A stretch of 64,000 nucleotides of DNA from Branchipolynoe longqiensis (Eukaryota; Annelida; Polychaeta; Phyllodocida; Polynoidae), in the NCBI GenBank assembly GCA_030323885.1, contig CM059199.1, forward strand, positions 38,138,590 to 38,202,589, written 5' to 3'. A model generated the notes under the pieces. That model saw nothing but the letters and a program-made list of their open reading frames with translations, was not told the DNA's origin and made no database searches. Shown here piece after piece: positions 43,214-53,663 of this stretch. A program made the translations under genes and the position numbers. How positions within the stretch are numbered: position 1 is the first letter of the stretch; the number at the start of each line of letters is the position of its first letter.

Positions 43214-44047
43214 CAGGGGTGAGAAATTTCCGATTTTTCTCCTGATTTCAGATTTTTTCCTTGATCATATGAGTAATTTCCCCTTATTTGTATATACTTC
43301 TTCGAATGTATAACCTTGGTTGTATGAGTAATTTCCCCTTATATACTTACCGATCTGAGATTTCCACTTGTACCGATTCTTTACCTTTGTTGTATGCGTA
43401 ATTTCCCCTTATATACTTAACGCCCTGAGATTTCTGCTTGTTCCAATTCTTTACCTTGGTTGTATGAGTAATTTCCCCTTATATACTGAACGCTCTCTGA
43501 TTTCCACTTGTTCCAATTCTTTACCTTTGTTGTATGAGTAATTTCCCCTTTTAATAGTTTTATATTTATCACCCAGATATTTCCGCTTGTTCCGATTCTT
43601 TACCTTTGTTGTATGAGTAATTTCGCCTTATATACTGAGCGCTCTCTGATTTCCACTTGTTCCGATTCTTTACTTTGGTTGTATGAGTAATTTCCCCTTA
43701 TATACTTAATGCCATGAGATTTCTGCTTGTTCCGATTCTTTACCTTTGTTGTATGAGTAATTTCCCCTTATATACTGAGTGTTGTCTGATTTCCACTTCT
43801 GATTCTTTACTTTTGTTGTATGAGTAATTTCGCCTTATATACTGAGCGCTTTCTGATTTCCGCTTGTTCCGATTCTTTACCTTTGTTGTATGAGTCATTT
43901 TCCCTTATACAAAATTATATACTGAGCGCTGTGAGGTTTCCACTTGTTCCGATTTTTTCCCTTGGTTGTGTGAGTAATTTCCCCTTATATAGGACCCTAC
44001 TGAGCACTATCTGATTTCCCAGAAGTCAGATTTCCGCTTGATCCTGA
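43214..44047 (+). repeat. ~72-bp tandem repeat, about 11 units, with hAT-like borders
   Basis: GTATGAGTAATTTCCCCTTA recurs at about 43268, 43324, 43394, 43464, 43534, 43611, 43683, 43755, 43819, 43889 and 43968. Between copies are TTCCGATTCTTTACCTTTGT and TCTGATTTCCACTTG. Outer ends TCAGGGGTGAGAAATTTCCG and GCTTGATCCTGA are weakly inverted and resemble H1, so it may be an H1 relative with an expanded interior. Confidence 0.85.
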
Positions 44048-44224
44048 GGCTTCGCTCAAGTATCAGCTTCGTAGAATGGCGGTAGAAGAGCAGCAGTAAG
44101 TGTTACCCGTGTCCATATCCTGTCCGGGAGATGATGAGTTCGATCTCACTCTAGCTGGGTGGAAAAACCCTTACCTTGCTTCTTCCTTGGCTGTAGCTAA
44201 ACAGAAATAACTTATCATATTACA

Positions 44225-44475
44225 TGGCCTGGCACTGACCTTTAATACAGGGTACTTATGGTGGCGTTATAATGTTGCCCCATTGGGGTACCATTTCCCC
44301 TGATTTTGGCCTTTCCTTACTATCCTAGTATTATTGTAGTAATGATGCGTGTCAAGCAGTTTTGAGTCTTCGGTTTGGCTAAGTCAATGTCAGGGATGGC
44401 TCCGATGTCAATTGCCTCTTAAGAAAGCAGACGTTCTAACTTAAGCAAGTGGCTGGCCATGCCGTCTGCGTGACT
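44225..44475 (-). mobile_element. SINE-L, highly diverged
   Basis: ACTTATGGTGGCGTTATAAT, TGCCCCATTGGGGTACCA, TTACTATCCTAGTATTATTG and the reversed head remnant GCAAGTGGCTGGCCATGCCG keep the SINE order at low similarity. Confidence 0.6.
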
Positions 44476-44754
44476 GCCATCTATAATAACCAAGTTGGCC
44501 AATTTGTTCACAGGCTCCGCCAAAGTTTGGTTTCGACAGATAGCCAAGTTGGCAGTAACCCTATATCGTGGAGTGAACTCGTATAATTACTACAAATGTG
44601 GTGGAGACAAACAGTATGTTAATCACACAGCCAAAGTAACACTAACAAGGAACACCTACTCGATTAGTTAATGTGTTAAAAACTATCATTTAAAAAAAAT
44701 GGTTTCTACACCTATCTAGTACAATACTAATAATAGAGTGCTCTCAGAAAAATC
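44476..44754. other. Unassigned AT-rich stretch
   Basis: AGCCAAGTTGGC-type phrases near 44491 and 44551; no element delimited. Confidence 0.35.
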
Positions 44755-44950
44755 TTAAAATAAGTTATGTCATGCTCAATTATATTATAATGTTCAAGCT
44801 AATATAGTTATCTAAAATAAAAATCTGTTAAAATAAAAGTTACACCATGCTAAATTAAATTATAATCAAGGTAATATAGTTATCGAAAGACATGTTAAAA
44901 TAAGTTACTTCCTGCTCAATTTAATTATAATGATCAAGCTAATATAGTTT
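44755..44950 (+). repeat. ~70-bp tandem repeat, three units
   Basis: TTAAAATAAGTTA...ATGCTCAATTATATTATAATG...CAAGCTAATATAGTTATC repeated three times with decay; ends in an M1-like CCATTGGACTATGCAACTCT. Confidence 0.8.
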
Positions 44951-45036
44951 AAAAGTGACAGAAACGTGTACCATTGGACTATGCAACTCTATTTTAGTCT
45001 GCGCAATCGGCTTGTCTCTAGTGAGAGAATGGGGGG

Positions 45037-45360
45037 AGCGGCACCTAGCTCAGATGGTAAAGTATCTACATGTGAAGGTGTGGGTCATCCAATCGATCCT
45101 GCTCAGTGGACGCTTTTGCAATTTGGGCTATTTTCTGTTCCAACCAGTCGTCTGCAACTGTTTAATCAAAGCCAGTGTGTGGTATGTGCTGTCCTGTCTG
45201 TGGGAAAGTGCATATAAAGTACACCTTGCTGCTTATCGGAAAGAGAAGCCTAGCAGGTTTTTCCAAAGAAATATGTCAGAATGACCATAGGTTTGATGTC
45301 CAATAGCCAATGATAAAAATCAAGGCGCTGTAGAGGTGTCGTTAAATAAACCAAACAAAC
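45037..45360 (+). mobile_element. SINE-II copy
   Basis: GCGGCACCTAGCTCAGATGG head, TTTGGGCTATTTTCTGTTCC core, ATGTGCTGTCCTGTCTGTGG, GTCGTTAAATAAACCAAAC end. Nearly collinear with 32626-32930. Confidence 0.88.
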
Positions 45361-45475
45361 TTGTTATAGTGACGCATTGCTGCCGCCTGGTGGACTGAAC
45401 TTGTACTACTAACCATATTGATGCGTTGTAACTGGTTTCTCGCTGATTGTGCCCGCGCCCAGACGTAGCAGAAGC

Positions 45476-45530
45476 CCTCCCACCTCCCACCTCCCGCCTC
45501 CCGCCTCCCACCTCCCGCCTCCCACCTTCC
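45476..45530 (+). repeat. (CCTCCCR)n 7-bp microsatellite
   Basis: CCTCCCACCTCCCGCCTCCC units, about eight. Confidence 0.93.
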
Positions 45531-45599
45531 GGACGCCGTCCTACCAAATCGCCACCGATCAATCCACACAAAGAATTCACCCCAGAATAACCACTAGCT

Positions 45600-45945
45600 A
45601 TAAGAGCAGACACCACTAGTCGACGCCGATCGTCGATCGTCTGTGCTGTGATTGGGAATCTGTGTCAATCAGTTACGCGCATGCGCCTGCGCCACCCTGC
45701 TAAAGTGGCGTTAACCCACGTGACCTCAGCGAGGTAGCGGTGACGTGGCGGATTGCCGGGCTGGGTTGGGGGATCCGATCCCACCGGAAGTGGAAGCTGG
45801 TTGCCATGGTGACGTCATGTTGATGGCATTGGTGCTCGGCCGTGTGTCTGTCTGCCTTGCATTCAGACGAGTAACGTAGTCCTGCCGACCAGCGACGTGA
45901 TGTTCAACGACGAGGGTCAAAGCGACGCCCCAAACTACCACTCAT
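45600..45945 (+). promoter_or_regulatory. CpG-rich patch with clustered promoter motifs
   Basis: Within 150 bp: GCGCATGCGC (45677-45686, NRF1-type), CACGTGAC (45717-45724, E-box), ACCGGAAGTG (45783-45792, ETS), GTTGCCATGGTGAC (45800-45813, RFX X-box) overlapping TGACGTCA (45810-45817, CRE), and an inverted CCAAT at 45651. Such mixtures are typical of CpG-island promoters in animals. An ATG at 45900 opens MFNDEGQSDAPNYHSS before running into the pyrimidine tract; no splice donor is evident. Promoter status is inference. Confidence 0.4.
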
Positions 45946-45950
45946 CTCCT

Positions 45951-47160
45951 CCGCCCCTCCCCTCCCCTCCCCTAACCACCCCTCTCCCTCTCCCCTCCCT
46001 CTCCTTCTCCCTCTCCCACCCCCCTCCCTCTCCCCTCCCTCTCCCTCTCCCTCTCCCCCTCCCCTCCCTCTCCCTCTCCCTCTCCCCCTCCCTCTCCCTC
46101 TCTCTCTCCCTCTCCCCCTCCCCCTCCCTCTCCCCCTCCCCCTCCCTCTCCCCCTCCCTCTCACCCTCACCCTCTCTCTCACCCTCTCCCTCTCTCCCTC
46201 TCCCTCTGCCTATCCCTCTCCCTCTCCCTCTCCCTCTCCCCCTCACCCTCTCCCCCTCCCTCTCCCTCTCCCCCTCCCTCTCCCTCTCATTCTCATTCTC
46301 ATTCTCATTCTCCCTCTCCCTGTCCCTATCCATATCCCTCTCCAAGTCCCTATACCTCTCTCTGTCCCTGTCCCTATCCCCTATCCCTCTCCCTCCTCTC
46401 CCTTCTCTCCCTTCTCCTCGTCATCCCCTCCTCATCAAAACCTCCCCCCTTTCCTACCCCTTCCCTCCTCTCTCTATCTCTCCTCTTCCCCTGCCCATCC
46501 CCTGTCCTCAATGTCCCCCCTTACGCCCCCTCCCCCCTCCCTCTTCCCCCGCGCCCTCCCCTCCTCCCGTTCGCCCCCCCTCCCCCCCCCTTCCCCAATG
46601 CCATTCCGCCGTGCCCTCCGTTTAATTCTTCGCCCGTCCTCCCCATGCCCCTCCCCCCTTCTCCCTCGCTAACCCCTCTCCCTTCTCCTCTCCATTCTCT
46701 CCTCCCTGGCCCTTCTGTGCTTCCTCCTCACACCCCCTGCTCCGTATCCTCTGCCCCCTTCCCGTTCCCCTCTCTCCTCTCCTCCCTCCCCCCCCCCCCC
46801 TGCTCCTCCTCCATTACCTCATTCGCCCTCACCCCCGTATCCTCTCACTGCCTCTTACCCTGTCCCTTCTCATCTCCCTCCTCACCTTTCCCACCCCTCC
46901 TGCCCCCCTCCGCCCCTATCCCCCTGTCCCCTCCCTCTCCTCCACCTCGCCCTCTCCCTCTCCCTGTCCCTCTCCCTGTCCCCTCCCTCTCCATCTCCCC
47001 TCCCCTCCCTCTCCCTCCACCTCTCCCTGTCCCTCTCCATCTCCCTCTCGCTCTCCCTCTCGCTCTCCCCCTCTCTTTCCCCCTCCCCCTCTCCCTCCCC
47101 GCGCCCCCCTCTCATTCTTTCTCCCTCACCCCCATCTCTCTCCCTCGCTCTCGAATATTA
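45951..47160 (+). repeat. 1.2-kb (CCCTCT)n homopyrimidine tract
   Basis: CCCTCTCCCTCTCCCCCTCC repeats are densest at 45990-46400 and 46930-47100. Long open frames (Pro/Leu/Ser; Arg/Gly/Glu on the other strand) are composition-driven. Strong triplex-forming potential. Confidence 0.95.
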
Positions 47161-47164
47161 TCTA

Positions 47165-47560
47165 TGAAGTACACTTATATTATTTTAGTATGGCGACACC
47201 CACATCTAATATGTGTATATATTACATAGTATTAGTAGTTATATATAATATATATTATAGTAGGTAATGTAAATTGTATTCATCATATATATATATATAT
47301 TATATAAATATAATATTAATGCTGCACATCCACTGAGTATTACATAATGTAATTATATCGGCCATGTAATGCGATATAAAATTACTATAACAAGTTGCAT
47401 AACACATTACAAGCTAAAAACTAAATATTACATAATTGATACTCATTATATATCGTTCCTTAATTCGCCGTATGCAACTTGCCAAACAGGTTAACTGACA
47501 AAAAAAGAACATCTATATCTAATTCTATTTCCCGCTCGGCTCATGAACACCCCTAGTGAT
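47165..47560. other. AT-rich stretch with (TA)n
   Basis: (TA)n at 47287-47310 and several TTACATAATG-like phrases; no element identified. Confidence 0.5.
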
Positions 47561-48330
47561 TTGTCAGTGCTTAGTGTCGCCCCCTGGTGACATTGACGTG
47601 GAGGGGCGCGGCCGTTTTAAGCCTGTTAGCGTCGATTAAGTCACGCCGGGCGTATGGCACCCTGAGTTATGTTTTCATCGCCGCTGACATGTTTGACTTG
47701 ACCCCCACTGCAAGATGAGCCAATGCGCAGGCGTGACCCCGCTGACCCCTGACCCTAAGTGCGCCGCGCCTCATCCGGTTCTGGTCGGCGCCCCTTCTAA
47801 AGCTAAGCCATTTCGCCAAAATGTCGTCTGCTTGCTGTTCACACGCGTTGCTAATACTACGCCGCCGGAAATGCAGTTAGTTTAGTTATCTCGATAATAT
47901 GGAGAGGTTTCCATGGAAACGGAGTAAGTTTCAATGAAAACTGTAGCTTTTTTAGTACATTCTCTTGCCGATAGGAGGCTTTTGATTTACAATTTTTTTT
48001 AAAAGACATTCTTTTTTAGTCTGAGCAGACGACAGTGCAGCTTCAGCGGCGGAGGTGGGGGGGGGGGGGCGGGGGCGGCGGGCGGCGCAGTGAGGGCCGG
48101 GTCGGGTTGCGGCGGCACGGGTCCGCTTTGTACATCACTCTGTGTCCATTTTGTCGCCATTAGGAGGCTCGGGTCAGAGGTGGGTGACCCCAACCGGCGG
48201 CCGCCATGTTGTCGCTGCACACGGCGGAACGCTGGGGTCAAGCGTCACGTGGGCCGGCGGGGGGGGGGGGTGAGGAGTGGGAGGGGTGTGTGGGAAGGGG
48301 TGATGGGGGAGTGACTTCCTCAGCAGCGAG
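47560..48330. promoter_or_regulatory. CpG-rich patch with X-box, YY1-like and DR1 motifs
   Basis: TGACCCCTGACCC (47743-47755, DR1), GTTTCCATGGAAAC (47907-47920, palindromic X-box), GCCGCCATGTTG (48200-48211, YY1-like), G-runs at 48057-48070 and 48258-48270. A reverse frame of 80 codons (47999-48241) has an ordinary-looking N-terminal half but a poly-Pro middle over the C-run; not called as a gene. Confidence 0.35.
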
Positions 48331-48393
48331 TCGGTTCAGATAAACCAGACAGGTCGCAGTTAAATAAGCCATCATGTTATGTTGCATTGAGTT

Positions 48394-48442
48394 GTTGATG
48401 TTGTTGTTGTTGTTGCTGTTGCTATTGCTGTTGTTGCTGCTG
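48394..48442 (-). repeat. (GTT)n/(GCT)n trinucleotide
   Basis: GTTGTTGTTGTTGTTGCTGT run. Confidence 0.93.
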
Positions 48443-48619
48443 TGTGTATTTGGGAAAGTATTAGCTTTCATGTGATTTGGTGATTAACTTAGCGCTTGAT
48501 AATTTGTTGATGCCGATTTTCTATGTCGGCACGACGTTACAACCCTGGAAAACTAGCCCCCGAAGGGTAAAACACTGCAGTGATTTGTGCTGCAGCAATG
48601 CTATGTATATGCGGAGCAT

Positions 48620-49003
48620 TTATTTTTGCAAAATAAATTTGAAAGCTTTCATTGGATCGATTAAAAATATCTTAATGCGCGATTGAAGAGGAAGATCTGA
48701 AGTATTTAATTTAATCTAAGAGCGATTTTCTCTGAAAGTATTAAAAACAGAGATAATAGTGAAAGTTAGGATAATCTGAGTGTCAGTGCCAGTGGTAGCC
48801 TTACCAGATCATGGCCTCAAAAACTATTTTCGCAAAATAAATTCAAGAACTTCCAATTGGCTGATAATAAAAAAAAGCTGAATGTGGAATTGTAGAGAAG
48901 GATCTGAACTATTTATTAGAAACAAGAGAAAATTGCTTTCAAAGCACCAGAAAGCACACATTCCTGTGATAGTTAGGGTAGTTGTAACCCTATGACAGTG
49001 GCA
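48620..49003 (+). repeat. Diverged direct duplication, ~206-bp period
   Basis: TTTTTGCAAAATAAATTTGA (48624) and TTTTCGCAAAATAAATTCAA (48826) start two copies. Both go on with GGAAGATCTGAAGTATTTA/GGATCTGAACTATTTA, AGAGCGATTTTCTCTGAAAG/AGAAAATTGCTTTCAAAG and GTGAAAGTTAGG/GTGATAGTTAGG. Confidence 0.8.
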
Positions 49004-49059
49004 TTTTGTTTTACACTTCGAGCGTTGTGAGCACCAAAAATGCCTGCATGTCCGACATC

Positions 49060-49243
49060 GAGAATCGGGCAAGGACAGGATAATTTGACCAATGTGCAAT
49101 ATCAGGTTATGTTGCTGGCGGCCTGATCTCCCATTAGAGCGGTACTATAAAGACACTACGATTACGCACTATCACAAGTCGGTACCCGTCCTGATATGAC
49201 CTTAGATGTTGCCAGGACGTAAAACTCCAATAGCCAACCAATC
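49060..49243 (+). mobile_element. SINE-L, headless
   Basis: GGGCAAGGACAGGATAATTT (internal deletion of the core), GGCGGCCTGATCTCCCATTA, GGTACCCGTCCTGATATGAC, TTGCCAGGACGTAAAAC and a CCAA-rich tail. Confidence 0.88.
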
Positions 49244-49259
49244 AAGAGGAAGTAGAGAA

Positions 49260-49696
49260 GGACGGGGTGAGGGGTGGGGGGGGGGGGGTTGCTGGGGCTG
49301 GTCGCGGGGGGCTGCTCGAGCCGGGCACGCCCCCCTGCGGCTTGGGGTCAGCGCCCCACCACGCCGCCTGACCTCGGGGTCAGCGGGTCGCGCTGGGGCG
49401 TAATTTGATCGGTTGTCAAGGCAACATCTGGCAAGCCGCGCGCGTGTGTGTATGTGAGTGTCTGCGCGTATGCGTGTGCGTGTGTGCGCCCGTCCGTTGG
49501 GCGTGCGCCGGCGCACCGGACGGCGACGGTTTCGGTGCGCCGAACTTTGATTGGCGCGCCGGTTTTGCGGCGCACCGGGCGGGAAGGGTTCGCCGCCGTC
49601 GTCGGATACGGTGTCCCCCTCCCGGCCGCCCGCCTGACACCGGGCCGGTGCTGCCGGGAGGTGGCTGCGGTACGCCCTACCCCGGTCCTTCCCCTT
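49260..49696. promoter_or_regulatory. CpG-rich patch with an X-box-like motif
   Basis: Dense CpG at 49290-49690, including GCGCGCGTGTGTG and CGCACCGGACGGCGACGG; GTTGTCAAGGCAAC (49412-49425) fits the RFX X-box. G-run at 49276-49288. Three open frames overlap here purely from GC content. No gene is supported. Confidence 0.3.
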
Positions 49697-50030
49697 GAGT
49701 CCGCGGTGGCCTAATCGGTCAAGCGCGGGCCTCGCGGTCGGAAGGTGGTGAGTTCGACTCCTGGTCGAGTAAAACCAATGACGTATATTATATTTATACT
49801 TGTCGCTTCCTAGCGAGGCACTCTGCATTATTAGGATAGGGCAATGACTGGTTGGCTCAGTGTCAGGATAATGTGACTCAACTGGGATACCAGGTCCTGC
49901 TCCAGGTGCCCTGCTTTCCCTGTTTGGAAGCACTATGAAGTCACCATGAGTGCGCACTGTGACAATTCGGTAGTTATCCTGATATGACCTCAAAGGTTAC
50001 CAGGACGTAAAACTCCAACAACCAACCAAC
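49697..50030 (+). mobile_element. SINE-L, head B variant, full length
   Basis: GAGTCCGCGGTGGCCTAATC, box B GAGTTCGACTCCTGGTCGAG, middle, core GTGTCAGGATAATGTGACTC, CAGGACGTAAAACTCCAACA tail. It sits directly downstream of the CpG-rich patch. Confidence 0.93.
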
Positions 50031-50203
50031 TATCCCCTGGTGTCAATCCAGTACAGATTTGCCAACATTGGGTTGCTCACTGCCTTGCCTATAACTCGCC
50101 ATTTATTAGGATACGACGATAAGGACAGATTCCATTTGTCCCGAAATGAAGGGGGAGGTGGGGGGAGATATAGCAACTGTCTGCTAGGCCTAAAGGTATC
50201 TAA

Positions 50204-50851
50204 GGGGCTGTCACATTACTATGCATCGGGCCAACGTACGTCGAAGTATGTGATTTTTGGCCACTACATCGGGATATGTCGCTATGCGTTATTCGTGCGT
50301 TAGGCGCTCTTTGGTATATGTCAATGTACGTCGATGTCCATTGAGATACGGCATTGCGCATCAGGGGGTCGGCAAAGTTTTGCGTATGCACAAAACTTTT
50401 GACCTACCACAATGTCTGACAACGTGTGAATTTTACATCGGCGGTACTTTATGTATACTTTAGGCGTATGTCGATGTACTTTAGACGTATGTTAGACAAA
50501 CGTTCACTACATTGCAAAACGTTAACCTATGTTAAAGGCAGTGGGAATGTACAGTCCGCATACTGACAACGTAAGGATAACGTATTTCTAACTTATGTTT
50601 AGCATTTCTCCAGCATGTCTTGACATATGTAACATATGAGGCGTAGTTCTGGTGATCAAATAACATGTGTAATTCGAGCGTTTTTCGTCCGGAAGCACAT
50701 TAGCCATACGTTGGCCATACGCTATGTATATGGTATGTATACATACGTCCAACTTTCCCCCCCATGCCAACAAGTTTGATGCTTCTCAATGTAAAAAAGA
50801 TGTTACACATTGGCTGTGCGCTTGCGAGATGCGTCATAATGTGACAGGGCC
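50204..50851. mobile_element. D1-related inverted-repeat element (648 bp)
   Basis: GGGGCTGTCACATTACTATG at the left, ATGCGTCATAATGTGACAGG at the right. The interior is dense in short TACGTCGATGT/GCGTATGTCG/ACATACGTCC motifs in both orientations, a subterminal-repeat style similar to D1. No transposase. Confidence 0.75.
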
Positions 50852-51081
50852 TATTGTGTGCAACATAACGCCCGCCGGAGTGTATGTTTAACTTTAAGTG
50901 TTATGGTGGTTATATGAGCTATAGTGGGTGGGGAGAGATTTTAAGGAACGGTGGGGAGCGTTTTAAAACCCACCCAGAGGAAGGTGGAGTGGGAAAGGGG
51001 GTAGAGTGGGAGGGTGGTGGGTGGGGCGGCGTGTGGGAGGGGTGGGGGTGGTGCATGGGGTGGCGGGGCCAGAGTGGGGAT
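50852..51081 (+). other. G-rich unassigned stretch
   Basis: GGGTGGTGGGTGGGGCGGCG tract at 51010-51070. Confidence 0.4.
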
Positions 51082-51138
51082 TTAAAGTTGTTTAGTCCGA
51101 TGGTTTTGAGTTTCCCGTCATTTTCGGATATAAATGTA

Positions 51139-51699
51139 CAGTAAAACCTCTCTAACCGACCACCTCCGCAGATCGACCACTGCCCTATATCGACCGCTTT
51201 ATCTGGGTCCCAACAGTACCATTGTAAGAAGTCTAAAGCTAAGATTCCTTCTACGCGGTATGCACCATGCGGTATGCGAATGGGAGGATTCCTTCTAGGT
51301 GGTAAGCGGCAAGCGTCCCCCACCACAACCACTATCAGATGTTTCCCCTCAGCACCCCTGGGTGTGACCATTCTGTAATGCTCAGTCGCCTCTCCTCGTC
51401 TAAAACTAATGGGCAAGTGCGACTGATGTTTGTATTCACATACCGCATGCTGCATGCCACACCGATCGCTACAGGGACCGATCGAGTTGTCGCATCTGCA
51501 TTTGCATTCACATTCGCATACCGCGTGTAAGGGTTGTAGCCCATTGACTTCAAGGCGTTTTGATTTTTTGCCGCATTCGCATTCGCATACCGCATACCAC
51601 GTGTAAGGAATCTTAGCTTAACTCCCTACACCGACCGCCTCCCTAAATGGACCACTTAAAGTCGGTCCCATGGTCGGACGATTTACACAGGTTTTACTG
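51139..51699 (+). mobile_element. P1 pogo/Tigger-like MITE nested in M1
   Basis: CAGTAAAACCTCTCTAACCG to CACAGGTTTTACTG, with TA at 51137-51138 and 51700-51701. Outer arms match the copy at 5965. Confidence 0.92.
51237..51618. mobile_element. Harbinger-like MITE nested in P1
   Basis: AGCTAAGATTCCTTCTACGC at the left and CCACGTGTAAGGAATCTTAG + CT at the right, flanked by TAA on both sides (51234-51236 and 51619-51621). A 3-bp TAA duplication fits PIF/Harbinger. Interior repeats GCGGTATGC/GCATACCGC and GGATTCCTTCTAGGTGG. Confidence 0.75.
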
Positions 51700-51951
51700 T
51701 ATCACTATTAGTTTGATCGTCTACCTTACTCTAGTTTGAAGTAACTTTTAATTTACGCACAGTTAATTAATTAATTTTGCCAAGCACGGCAACAATTCTG
51801 ACACCATAGTACTTAGCAGCAGTAGCAGGCTTCTATTAAAGTGTCGCAGTGTTCCCTTCTAAGTTAGGCCATATAATAACGACAATTGGTGATCCTCCTT
51901 TTGTAATAAATATTAGGGTCGGGTGGGCGGTTTTTATTTAAATTTTGACGT

Positions 51952-52060
51952 AGACACGATGGCTGAATGGGTTGAGCGCTCGCCTCCAAATGAGTCCCAT
52001 TCTGGTAGGTCGGACGAAAGTTCAATTGTTGCTAGCCCGACGCATTTTTAGCAGTTAAAC
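51952..52060 (+). mobile_element. tRNA-like SINE head fragment in M1
   Basis: GACACGATGGCTGAATGGGT, GAGCGCTCGCCTCC and a box B-like AAGTTCAATTG; body lost. Confidence 0.6.
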
Positions 52061-52242
52061 AAATAATTAAATCAACATATGGGGCGGCCATGGGTGGGGG
52101 ACGATCAGCAATTATTTTTTTGGGGTATTTGGCTTTAGATATGTAGAATCAAATCTGATTGGTTTTGAAAATTTGTTGGTTTCATCGGACTATGCAACTT
52201 TAAGGCTTAAGGCTGGTATATAGAGAGAACTTTGCCGTCAGG

Positions 52243-52335
52243 GGCGGGGCGGGGCGAGCGGCGCGGGGCGGATTGGACAGGATCTCAGCAGGGCGGGGCG
52301 GGGCGGGGCGGGGCGGGGCGGGGCGGATTGGACAG
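52243..52335 (+). repeat. (GGGGC)n microsatellite with duplicated flank
   Basis: About seven GGGGC units at 52292-52325; GCGGATTGGACAGG occurs on both sides (52267 and 52322). Confidence 0.93.
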
Positions 52336-52533
52336 GGCCCGCTAGGTGCCGATCTGGGGCCGTCCCACTCGTGCGTCGCGGGCGCTATTATTGTTGACCA
52401 GCAAAATGTCGCACATTTACAAATTCGCATGAATACCAGCGTTGTTACTCTTGGGTGTTGTTGTCCTTTCTTGGTCCTCTGTAAATGAAAAACTTCTTGT
52501 TCTGCCCATTTCATTTCTTCTCCTAGTCCTACT

Positions 52534-52646
52534 CCCCCCCCCTTCCCTTACTCCCCCTTCCTCCCCCTCCTCCCCCTCCTCCCCATCCTCCCAAACCTCC
52601 CACTCCTCCTCTTCCCCCCGTCGTCCCCTCTTCCCCCTCCTCCCAT
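52534..52646 (+). repeat. (CCTCCTCCC)n pyrimidine tract
   Basis: CTCCCCCTCCTCCCCCTCCT repeats. Confidence 0.85.
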
Positions 52647-52961
52647 GATAAAAGCATTTATGAACACATCTATTAGTAGTCTTACGGATTCGGCTACGGC
52701 ATTCTGTGTGTAATGCATGGGGGTTTGACTTTGTCAGTCAATGTCGCTGTAGTTGTAGTAACACATGTCAAGTAGGAGGACAGACGCTGTCGATTACACA
52801 CAAGAGCCACAGAGCAGAACGTCGTGCTTTACTGGCCACTCTGCCGAATGGAGTTGTCCACCTGATGGGATTTGCACATCTTTTTTTTTATTTGTTCCGT
52901 GCGCAATCATTCAGCGTGAACCAAGTCTGCGATTCCATCTGTTTGTTGTACTACTTATAGT
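52647..52961. other. Unassigned stretch
   Basis: An open frame (52706-52960) of ordinary composition is not recognised, and no splice or promoter signals support it. Confidence 0.35.
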
Positions 52962-53075
52962 TGCAGCTTTATGTCCTACCAACATTTAAGGTCATATGGG
53001 GACCGGTACCGAATTGATTCATTGTAAGTGTGCACTCATGGCCCGATATTCCACTCAGTCACATTATCCTGATAT
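52962..53075 (-). mobile_element. SINE-L partial, inverted partner
   Basis: TTTATGTCCTACCAACATTT to CACTCAGTCACATTATCCTG, with an internal deletion. It ends at a TATATATATA tract and is opposed to the next copy. Confidence 0.82.
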
Positions 53076-53097
53076 ATATATATATATATCAGGACAA

Positions 53098-53430
53098 ACC
53101 CGGCGCGGTGGCCGAATCGGTAGAGCACAAGCCTCGTGTGTGGAAGATCGCGAGTTCGCGAGTTTGGTTCCCGGTCTAGTCAAACCAATTACTTAAAAAT
53201 GGATACTTGTCACTACCTATCCTGGTGTTTGGCATTATTAGGATATTGCAAGGGCTGGTTAGCTCAGTGTCAGGATAATGTGACGGAGTGGGATATCAGG
53301 TCATGGTTCTGGCGGCCTGGTCTCCCAGTGGGGCAGTACTATAAAGTCGCCATGAGTGCACTCTGTCACAAGCTGGAATCCGTACTGATATGACCTTAGA
53401 TGTTGCTAGGACGTAAAACAACAAACAAAC
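53098..53430 (+). mobile_element. SINE-L, head B, full length
   Basis: ACCCGGCGCGGTGGCCGAAT, box B duplicated locally (GCGAGTTCGCGAGTTTGGTT), middle, core GTGTCAGGATAATGTGACGG, TTGCTAGGACGTAAAACAAC tail. Confidence 0.95.
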
Positions 53431-53465
53431 GATATCATGATAGTGTGGATATATATATAACCCAA

Positions 53466-53632
53466 TCCCTATCCTATCCTATCCTATCCTATCCTACCCT
53501 CTCATATTAATGCCAATCACTATACAGTAGCAATGACAAGTACCACTTTGTGTACGTCATTAGCTTGATTCCGTCTGGGTTCGAATCCACGATCTCTCAC
53601 ACAGAAAACGAATCTTAGTCTTACCGATTCGC
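53466..53632 (-). mobile_element. SINE head B half next to (TATCC)n
   Basis: Reverse strand: CGAATCGGTAAGACTAAGAT head, box B GGATTCGAACCC, middle; the TATCC of GCCCTATCCTAAT has expanded to (TATCC)n at 53468-53500. Confidence 0.82.
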
Positions 53633-53663
53633 CCCCCCCCCCCTTTCCTATTTTTGTTTAGAC

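Larger units (their letters stand above)
51082..52203 (+). mobile_element. M1 MITE, expanded by nested insertions
   Basis: Left end TTAAAGTTGTTTAGTCCGAT, right end TTCATCGGACTATGCAACTTTAA (52181-52203). Middle pieces (CTACCTTACTCTAGTTTGAA, TTGCCAAGCACGGCAA) resume after a P1 element that itself contains another element. A tRNA-like insertion lies further right. Confidence 0.88.

Noticed and set aside
45897..47229. Pro/Leu/Ser and Arg/Gly/Glu frames over the (CCCTCT)n tract
   Set aside because: Composition artefacts. Only the first ~16 codons after 45900 are non-repetitive, which is too little to call a gene.
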